A stretch of 64,000 nt of DNA from Annona cherimola (lineage: Eukaryota; Streptophyta; Magnoliopsida; Magnoliales; Annonaceae), in assembly GCA_030490835.1 (NCBI GenBank), contig CM059972.1, forward strand, positions 36,125,452 through 36,189,451. Reading direction: 5' to 3'. Shown here piece after piece: positions 56,359 through 64,000 of the stretch (its first letter is position 1; every line of letters starts with the position of its first letter). The translations under genes were made by a program, and so were the position numbers. A model generated the notes under the pieces. It worked only from the letters and a program-made list of their open reading frames with translations. It was not told the origin of the DNA and did not search any database.

Positions 56359-57739
56359 TTAATTTTCAAGCAACTTGATGTGGGTTTGCATTTGATCCAT
56401 TCTTTCATCATTTTTCTTGAGCATTAGAATGATATTTTCGAGCATGGACTCAGTGGGTTGGGCTTGAGGTGGTGCAGGTAAGACTTGTTGGGTTTGATAT
56501 GAAGGATGGTTCAGTGGTTTTCTAAGGAAACCAGGTGGCTTATTATTTTGAGCATAATTTTGGGTGTTTGACTGGTTTGTCCAAGAGAAATTGGGATGGT
56601 TCCTCCATCCAGGGTTGTAAGTGTTTGAGTACGGGCTACTATGAGTGCGCGTGTCATACTGGTTGTTGATTACATTGGCTTGCTCGCCTGTGGTGTCCTG
56701 TATGGCAAAACTACACTCAGATGTGTAGTGTGAAGCTCCACAGATCTCACATGAAATGTGCCGAGAAGAAGATGCATTATGATCTGTGGGTTCCTGTTTC
56801 TTCTGCTGCAAAATCTGATCAATTTTAGCATGAAGAGAATTTAGAGACTCGATATCATATACATTACCTCGCCGAGACGGTCCTCGGACATTGCCATATT
56901 GAGAATCATAAAGCGCAAAGTCATCGAGAAGCTCGAGAGCCTCCTTGTCAGTGAGTCGCATGAATCAGCCACCAGCGGTTGAATTGACGGCGCTTCGGCT
57001 AGGTCGATCGAGTCAATTGAAAAAGTTTTCAATAATATCACCCTGCGAGATGCCATGATGTGGACACTTGCGCTGCAGATCTTTCATTCTCTCCCACGCA
57101 TCATATAAGGTTTCCCCATCTTTTTGGACGAATTGATTGATCTCGTCTCTGATTTTCCTAGTTTTATTGGGTGGAAAGAATTTTTCCAAGAAAGCAGTAG
57201 AGAGCTCGTCCCATGTGTTGAAAGTATCGGGTGGCATAGAATAGAACCACTCGCTTGCCCTGTCGCGAAGAGAAAACGGGAAAAGTTGCAGACGGATTAC
57301 CTCTTGTGGGATATTTTGCACCCTGATTGTGCTGCACAACTACAGGAACTTAGTGATGTGAATGTTGGGTTTTCAGAGGGTAGTCCTGCAAATTGGTCTT
57401 GTTGAACCATCCGGATGAGTCCGGGATTTAGTTTGAAATTTCTTCCACCGATCTCTAGTTCAACTATGCATGATCGGAATCCACGAGGGTTCGGGCGGTT
57501 CCAATCACTAAGAGTTACCCTTCTTGGAGGAGCATTGTTCTCAGCCTGGCCTTCCTCCTGCTCTTGATGTGGCGGGTATGGATTGTTGTATTCTGCCATA
57601 GTGTCTTCAGGATTTTGTTGCTATTATACTCACGAATTCTTCTCCTAAAAGAACGTTCAATTTCAGGGTCAGCAACAAAGAGTTTTTCAGCTAGTTGTTT
57701 TGCGAAACTTCGTGTATGTGGGTGCATACAAAAATTCAC
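56359..57739 (-). pseudogene. gag: Athila-like gag, frameshifted
   Basis: Gag pieces in different frames. 57515-57739 (N-terminal, FAKQLAEKLFVADPEIERSF). 57297-57599 (VTLSDWNRPNPRGFRSCI, IGGRNFKLNPGLI). 57013-57339 (the capsid-like core IPQEVIRLQLFPFSLRDRA...WDELSTAFLEKFFPP). 56359-56961 (C-terminal part with a zinc knuckle CEICGASHYTSEC, C-x2-C-x3-H-x4-C). At least three frame changes or stops break it. Confidence 0.82.
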
Positions 57740-57876
57740 TAGCTAATTCAGAGGAAAGAAGAAGATACAATAAAAGAAAAAGAATAAAGAAAGAAAAGAA
57801 AAGAACAAAGAAAGTATTTAAAAAAAAACAAAACATAAAGTAACGCCGAATTCCCCGGCAATGACGCCAAAATACT
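57740..57876 (-). other. Athila-like leader and PBS
   Basis: The PBS (TGGCGTCATTGCCGGGGAA on the minus strand, about 57851-57869) lies a few bases inside the 5' LTR, followed by an A-rich leader. It does not match initiator Met tRNA; an Asp tRNA primer is likely from related elements. Confidence 0.7.
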
Positions 57877-58801
57877 TGTTCGCAATCTCACCGCAAGTGC
57901 ACGGGTCGTAGATTGTAGTATATAAAATATCGATCCACAGGAAATTCGGGACTAAAAATTCTGCTTTTAAACACTTTCTCGTCGGATTTAATGGATTAGA
58001 AAAGTTGAAAGAGGATGTGGTAAATTAAATGAAAAGACATAGGAAATTGGGAAGAGAAAATAAAATAGAAATTAGAATGATTTGAGAAAATGAGAGTGTG
58101 AGTATCTAGGGTCTAGGATTTCACATGCGTCTTTTGCAATGACTAGTGGTTTAATTATTTACTCTGGATATTGTTTGTTAAAGGAGAACAAACCCTAATT
58201 TATCCTTGCACCTTCTCTCGAAACCTACAAGGCGTATCCTAATTTTCTTAACCACCTATTCTCATGGGATTAAGTTAATTAGAATCCATTAAGTTCTATG
58301 GCTTGTTCATGGAATTCCTCAAGGTCATCATGCCTATTCTCATGGTCTTAGATTTCAAGGTTTAATATTTTGATTATCGTATATTAGATTTCCACCCTCG
58401 GTTCCATCACCTAATATATGGGAATCATTGCCAAAGTGCAGGCCTTCACACCAACCAAGCATTAAATCACAAGATATTAAATTAACAATAATATTCATCA
58501 TAAATAAATTAACATCCACACCATGCTACATTGTACGCATGCTACATCCTAAACCCTAGATTAAGGGTTTAGCCCAGCATGTTCAAGTCCAACAGAGAAT
58601 TAACATAACATCCCATCTTAAACAAGACAATAAAAACAAAGAAAAGAAAATCTTATTTGCTTGGAGCTCCGATGATGTGTCGGTCACCCCACGCAACTCG
58701 CCGGTCCTCCTCTCGCCTATGCTCTCCACCTCTCTCTCTATCTCTCTTTCTCTCTCTGAAAAACGGCCTTCTCCCTCTCGCCTTCGGAACCCTAATAGGG
58801 T

Positions 58802-58808
58802 ATTTATA
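58802..58808 (-). promoter_or_regulatory. TATA box, Athila-like 5' LTR
   Basis: TATAAATACCC on the minus strand, just downstream of the palindrome cluster. Confidence 0.6.
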
Positions 58809-58854
58809 CACCCCTTGAAACAAGCCAGTTGTTCGCAATCGTACGCAGTTCTGC

Positions 58855-59225
58855 GTATTGGCGCCGGGGCGCCACCTGTTCGGCACCTAGGCGCCAACTT
58901 GCTGGAAACCTGCTGATTGAGTGTGTTCGTAACTTGCTTGAAGGTGGTGAAATGGCGCCAGGGTGCCCCTGTCTGGTGCCTAGGCGCCAACTCTCTGAAT
59001 GATTTGCGGCTTGAAAAAAATCCTCCTGGAACACCTGTATGACCATGCTATGGCGCCTAGGCTCCAACTCCCTGGAAGAAATTCTACCTTGTAATCCCCA
59101 AAACCCTTTCGAACTTTTCAGCATGTTGGTGAAGTGGCACCTAGGCGCCAACTCTCTGGAAGCAGACTGAAATGTGGTGTTGCAGATTCTAGCATGGGCC
59201 TGTAGGGTGGCGCCTAGGCGCCGAC
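58855..59225. repeat. GGCGCCTAGGCGCC palindrome cluster, Athila-like 5' LTR
   Basis: Counterpart of 50230-50610. Some copies carry one-base changes (for example GGCGCCTAGGCTCC near 59052). Confidence 0.85.
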
Positions 59226-59500
59226 ACCCTTGCTTGCTTTGGTTTCTCTTTTCTTCCATCCATCGACCTCTTAAGTGTTCCCTGTTTCTTCTTGTCCGAA
59301 TTCCCTTAGACAAAAGAATGGAATGAAATTTCAAACCAAAAGATTATAAAAGTTATTAAATATCTTAAAATTCATGTTCAACACCCAATTGATGCAAAAA
59401 TCACATTTTAAACCAAATTTCATATTGAACTCAAATAATTCCCCATAAATTGGTATAAAATGCCCACATAATATACTGTTAATTTCCAATTATCACACAC

Positions 59501-59672
59501 ATTAAAAGACAATACATATTGTATATGTCTTATAATCTTCAATTTATCTCTTTCATCATTTTCCATTTTTCTTTTATATCTATCTATCAATCCTTGCTAA
59601 AATATTATTCTTGTGATATTATATCTTTTCTTACCTCGCCTATTTACCAATCCATATTCTGATACCAACTTC
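59501..59672 (-). other. PBS region of the oldest gypsy element
   Basis: On the minus strand TGGTATCAGAAT (59656-59667), a two-base variant of the initiator-Met PBS, follows the LTR end after five bases. It continues ATGGATTGGTAAATAGGCGAGG, close to the PBS region of the 38129 element (41027 onward). A degenerate second unit is visible near 59590-59620. Confidence 0.65.
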
Positions 59673-60144
59673 TGTGGCATCCCAAACCGAGACATCACTT
59701 CCTTACTCAAGACCTTATTGATTGGTAAATGTGAATCAGGATTATTGCCTTGATTACGCGGCATGTTCTAATTGGATCTCATCCAATTTTTTTTTTCTAT
59801 CATCGTTCATTGCTTTACATAACAATCATTCATCATACAAGCACCAATACACTTGTAATAAAATTCATAATTCATTTCATAACTTCTCAACATGCTTTTC
59901 TACAATAAAAGTCTCCTTAACTAAATCATCACATTTTACATCTATACATCCATACATTCAATCATTGAATCATATAGAACTTAAAATTCTAATTAAGTTC
60001 ACATACACATTAACATACCTTAACATATTCATGCTTTATCATTCCTTATAGCCTACCTGACTATCATCTCGTGCCTTACTTCATCGCTTAGATTTGCATC
60101 TCCTTGAGTTTCCCGGTACCTGTCTAAGGTTTGGGAAAACAAAA
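59673..60144 (-). repeat. 5' LTR of the oldest gypsy element, first piece
   Basis: Starts TGTGGCATCCCAAACCG and carries the signature GGTAAATGTGAATCAGGATT. Interrupted by a solo LTR. It resumes at 63701 (CGCGAGTGACAACTCAGTAAGC) and is interrupted again at 63752. Confidence 0.65.
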
Positions 60145-63100
60145 TGTAACGCCCCAGCCCGAGCGTCACAACCTTACCTCAAGATCGTTTGACTGGTAAA
60201 CGTGATCAGGATTGTTGCCCTGTCACACAGCGGGTTTTTATTAGATATTTATCCACTTAATCCTAACTCCTTAGGATTTTATATCATTTATACATTCTAT
60301 TTCCATCAAATGTCATTTTAAGCCATTATATCATTTGGGAGTTACACATTTATAATCTTCATACTTTTTCATATCAGCATATTTCATGCCTTAGCATTTA
60401 CCCATAAAAAATTTTCGCCAATCCATAGGCATAAAACATAGCATAATTCTTCTACAACATTGAATAACAATTTAATTGTTAACATTCATATAATCATTCA
60501 ACCCTTAGATTCATATACAGGTACTCATGGAAATTCATTCATCCTTGAATCTCCACCTGTGCTCCTTGCCTCCTTCCTTCCACCTGTCTTTGGGTTTGGA
60601 AAACAAAACGTGAGTGATAACTCAGTAAGCAAGCTTAGGGTTTTCATGCAATTCATTTTGAAAGCAACATTCTTTAAAAACATTTCCCTCCATTCAGTAG
60701 AGACACTTAGCAAGTGATCAACTACCCGCGGAGCAGAAACTTTTTCATAAAACATTCAAACACTTTTCATAAACACTTCATAAATATTGGATGTGCAAAT
60801 TCATCATTTCCATTGATGACGTTATCCTTCATGTGACGGTACGCTAGCTAGGGAAACCCTCTTTTCATGGCATGATCCTTTCCATCCTTGGCGCCGAACC
60901 TTCCGACTTGGCAACGTCAAGGGGGACTCCTTGTCCACTTACTACCTAGACTAGCCTACCTCACCGGTCCTTTACGACTTGGCGACGTCAAGGGGGACTC
61001 CTTGTCCACTTACTACCTCGACTAGCCTACTTGATTTCCATTCCATGCATGACTTTTAGTCACTCCGGCATCATATACCCCCTTACACATGGAACTTGTC
61101 ATTCTCTTGTAGAGAATTCTTTGCACCATCCCTTTTGAAACATTGTTTCAATGAAACATCATATAAACTCATGTTTCAACACATTTCAAGCATAATTGCG
61201 AAACCATAAGCAATCATTTATTTCAACAGAAATAAACATTTCAATACTCATATAGACAAGGAATGGCGATCCTTAAATATCTTGTAATGAAAACCAAAAT
61301 CATTTAGAAAGCTGCTTGCTTACCTTGCTTGCTTAGCTTTCTGTTTCGCTTATCCCTTTTGCCTTTGCCTGTACATATAAAAATGATATAACATTCATAT
61401 ATTTCCTTTGCTTGCATTCAACTCAGTTTTCCAACCCATTCTCATTAACATACATAATTCTTTCGACTTCTCAAGTCGTTATGCCCGTACAGCACATACT
61501 TGTGCACTACATGAGCTATTACACATCACATTTAGTCACATAAGTAGGGTAACCATTCAACCATATAAAATTCATCCAATAATTATCATTTAATGGCTCA
61601 TTACCTTTCTTAAGCCATTTTCCACTTATTTTCCAAAATTCACACATCGTTGCTCATTTTAATCACATGTGATTGCCTTAAGCCTCATTAATTAATTCCA
61701 AAATTTGGAATTACATCACGCAATTATAAACAGATACATATTCATAAAATTTATCATATTTTCATGCATTTTTGCACAAAATCAATTTACTTAGGTCATT
61801 TACCACTCATGCATGTCTATCCTTTCATGTATGCCCATTTGGCAACACATATATGAGGCATTTCATAAAATTTACCAAGTCAGCAATTTAATCCACATTT
61901 AATCATGATAATTATCTTTAATTAACAGTGTACTTAGTGTATTTTTATGGAATTTAAATCCACTAATCATAGGTTTCCAAAACAGCAACTTTGGAATCCA
62001 TTTTTCACCCGTTTAATGTGTCTTTTGACACATAACCCTAAGCAGATTTATAAATCCGAATTTTCAGAAAATAATCCCACTTTTCCAAAACCAAATTTAG
62101 TTTATTAACATATATATCAATTTGGATCATTTTTACATAGGTTTCATATTTCTTTTTGATTTGTTTCTTCAACTATCCACATATGCTGAAATCAGGCGTA
62201 CTGAATTCTCAAAATCTTGAATTAATATCAAATCAAGTATTTTTGATCTGAAATTTCTATCATACCTTAATAATACATTAATTAACCAAAATAAATATTT
62301 CCAGCACAAAATATTAAGAATTTATATTTATTTTGGTATTTGTATCTTTCTAAACAGCAATATCTATTTTCAGACAGCCTGAATCACGTTAATTGTGGGA
62401 TATATTTATATCAATAAAAACCTAATTTTTATTTTATTTTTGTGATACTCAATATGTTTTATATATCCTGTAAAATGTTCTGCCCAAAATTCCTTGTATA
62501 AAAATTATTAAAAATCCTTTGGTGCAGCTGATCCTGACACCCGTACAACCCTATTCAGGTTGATTTTCTCGTATTTTTAATTTGCAACTGGATTATATTT
62601 TTAAGATGAAAATTGGGTAGTTCCTTAATCACCCCATAAAAATTATTTGAAAATATTTTCATGCTAAAATTCATCCATTTACTGTACCGTTCATATTTTA
62701 GTTTAGAACATCATATAACTTCCAGATTTGAGGCATAAAATCAAGATAATCATAAACTTACTTGATTAAATGGGTAATCCCTCCTTTTACCGTTTCTTTT
62801 TCTTCCTTCTTGGCTGGCCTAGAGCTGGAACATGAGCCGCTGCCTTGGGATGCAAGTTTCAGCACTTAGAAATTTTTTTCCAACATCTCATTTGCACATG
62901 ACCGAACATCCCCCTTACAGAGTTGGAAATTTCCAGCTATGGGCCCAACTTGTGCTGTATTTTCCACAGAAATTTAAGGTGCACTTATCCCCCTTGATGT
63001 GTTGGTTAAATGACAGCCAAGTAAATTCGTTTTTATCATTTTTCAAAAATCCAAAAATCTGTTTTAATCACAACCGTCCACCTGTCCAGAAATCACGTTC

Positions 63101-63700
63101 ATTGTTGCTGCCCATTTGCATATTTTGTTTCCAACATGATTTACTTAATCCAAACCTTCCAAAAGGTGCATCTTATAATTTCATTCAACCGTGTCAAATT
63201 TCATCTCAATCCGATTTTCCTAGCTCAAGTTATAGCCGTTTGAAGTTAACGGTTAGATTTGAGCTATGTTCAATAAATCACCACACTAATTTCATCAAGG
63301 ATTTTCATAACCCAATAATTCCATAATACCAAGCCCAACATCATCAACTTTCATCTCAAATTTCACTTGAATCCACCTTACAGTCATTGAGTTATGAATT
63401 TTCCATAATTTTTCACCTTAATTTCATAATTACATTTTAGTCTCCATAAATTAAATCATGATTATTAACATGATTATTCCTAACACATTGTCACCATTAA
63501 ATCCTCATTAAGCCCCTTGGGTCATATCGACTCACTTTGGGCTTCGGCGATTAAATTTTTAATCACCGTTTCCAATGGAAACCCTAATTCAAAATATCAT
63601 AAAATTCTAAAATCATCCAAAAATTCTATTTAATTCACATATAAATCACTTGTATATGTCCAATGCATACATTGGACCCTACTTAGGTTGGGGTTTCACA
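60145..63700 (-). mobile_element. Solo LTR (gypsy), complete
   Basis: 3556 bp from TGTAACGCCCCAGCC to GGGTTTCACA, with TSD CAAAA at 60140-60144 and 63701-63705. No partner LTR or interior. It is the same family as the interrupted solo LTR at 10022-47775. No gene; the ORF at 62832-63326 is a shadow. Confidence 0.9.
60904..61029. repeat. 71-bp tandem duplication in the solo LTR
   Basis: CGACTTGGCRACGTCAAGGG...CTACTACC-like unit occurs twice, starting at 60904 and 60975, with few differences. Confidence 0.8.
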
Positions 63701-63751
63701 CAAAACGCGAGTGACAACTCAGTAAGCAAGCATTTTAACGTCAGGGCAAGA

Positions 63752-64000
63752 TGTGACGCCCCAAACTGAGCGTCACATCCTAGCCCTTACCTCGGGATCG
63801 TATTGATTGGTAAATGTGATCAGGATTGTTGCCCTGTCACACGGCGGGTTTTAACGGTGTTTAACCGATATAATATTTCCTCATCTTAATATCTCAACAT
63901 ATCTAATTTATTCCCAACTCATTCATAACCAAGCCATTATAAATTCATTTAACACATTTGCATAACCTGAAGTTCAAGCAACATTTCATCTTTTGCCTAA
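63752..64000 (-). mobile_element. Another gypsy LTR copy, cut by the window edge
   Basis: Starts TGTGACGCCCCAAACTGAGCG and carries GGTAAATGTGATCAGGATTG, the same LTR end as the solo LTRs. It is inserted in the oldest 5' LTR. Solo or full element cannot be told. Confidence 0.7.

Larger units (their letters stand above)
49256..59495 (-). mobile_element. Athila-like gypsy element, complete but with broken coding region
   Basis: The 10,240-bp element has LTRs 49256-50876 (1621 bp) and 57877-59495 (1619 bp), with TSD CACAC at 49251-49255 and 59496-59500. The PBS begins TGGCGTCATTGCCGGGG, similar to the Asp-tRNA-type PBS I recall from Athila/Calypso elements. The domain order gag, protease, reverse transcriptase, RNase H, integrase is gypsy-type. 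The GAGGACAAGCAAAAG...GTGTGGGGG tail is common in this group. Coding is interrupted by several frameshifts, stops and an integrase deletion. No envelope-like ORF is seen. Confidence 0.92.
57877..59495 (-). repeat. 5' LTR of the Athila-like element
   Basis: 1619 bp, very similar to 49256-50876 with scattered substitutions and single-base indels. It carries a palindrome cluster (58855-59225) and a TATA box (58802-58808). Confidence 0.93.
7662..63751 (-). mobile_element. Oldest layer: decayed Del/Tekay-like gypsy element, split by later insertions
   Basis: The pieces in minus-strand order are: a 5' LTR (59673-60144 plus 63701-63751, continuing beyond another insertion), a PBS (59656-59667), internal sequence (59496-59655, 47781-49250, 9152-10016), a polypurine tract at 9152, and a 3' LTR (7662-9151 and beyond the left edge). 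Removing the TSD-bounded insertions joins the internal pieces smoothly. A conserved GGACGAAA next to the polypurine tract is typical, in my recollection, of Del/Tekay chromoviruses. Only a gag relic survives and no pol is visible. The two LTR fragments do not overlap in sequence, so assigning them to one element is inference. Confidence 0.55.

Noticed and set aside
62832..63326. 164-residue ORF in the second solo LTR
   Set aside because: Lies within LTR sequence; homologous LTR pieces (36985-38128) do not keep the frame open.

Overview
This window is a block of eukaryotic, plant intergenic DNA made almost entirely of nested transposable elements. I found no host gene, tRNA, rRNA or CRISPR. 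Plant origin is inferred from the families present: Copia elements of the Sirevirus type, gypsy elements with Athila-like and Del/Tekay-like features, and a Mutator-like element (MULE) with a FAR1/SWIM transposase. The species cannot be named; a flowering plant, probably a eudicot, is my best guess.

The order of insertion can be read from matching target-site duplications (TSDs). The oldest layer is a decayed minus-strand gypsy element. It has a 3' LTR ending at 9151, a gag relic near 48.1-48.6 kb, and a primer binding site (PBS) plus 5' LTR starting near 59.66 kb. Sirevirus copy A (1-7661, cut by the window edge) lies in its 3' LTR. A solo LTR (10022-47775, TSD ATTAA) and an Athila-like element (49256-59495, TSD CACAC) lie in its interior. 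A second solo LTR (60145-63700, TSD CAAAA) lies in its 5' LTR, and one more LTR copy begins at 63752.

The first solo LTR was itself hit three times. The insertions are a plus-strand gag-only Sirevirus relative (copy C, 10764-26605, TSD GTCCG), an 8.67-kb MULE (28176-36844, nine-base TSD, 154-bp terminal inverted repeats), and a non-coding gypsy element (38129-47361, TSD AATTT). Copy C carries Sirevirus copy B (15541-26474, TSD ATTCT) in its 3' LTR. The 38129 element carries a diverged, inverted solo LTR.

Sirevirus copies A and B share one layout: LTR, PBS, gag with two zinc knuckles, pol, a palindrome-rich spacer, a third ORF, polypurine tracts, LTR. Copy A is open in every part visible. Copy B has one premature stop in gag and two in pol but an intact third ORF. 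Copy C has lost pol and the third ORF.

The main observation is that the third ORF of the Sireviruses and the accessory ORF of the unrelated MULE look like members of one protein family. They share a basic N-terminus, a globular core with two matching motifs at similar spacing, and a helical C-terminus. Each sits in an element carrying clustered short palindromes: AAGTCGACTT in the Sireviruses and CAGC-RY-GCTG in the MULE. The Athila-like LTRs carry a different palindrome cluster, GGCGCCTAGGCGCC, also just upstream of a TATA box. This invites the idea of an element-specific DNA-binding or anti-silencing module, which is a hypothesis only.
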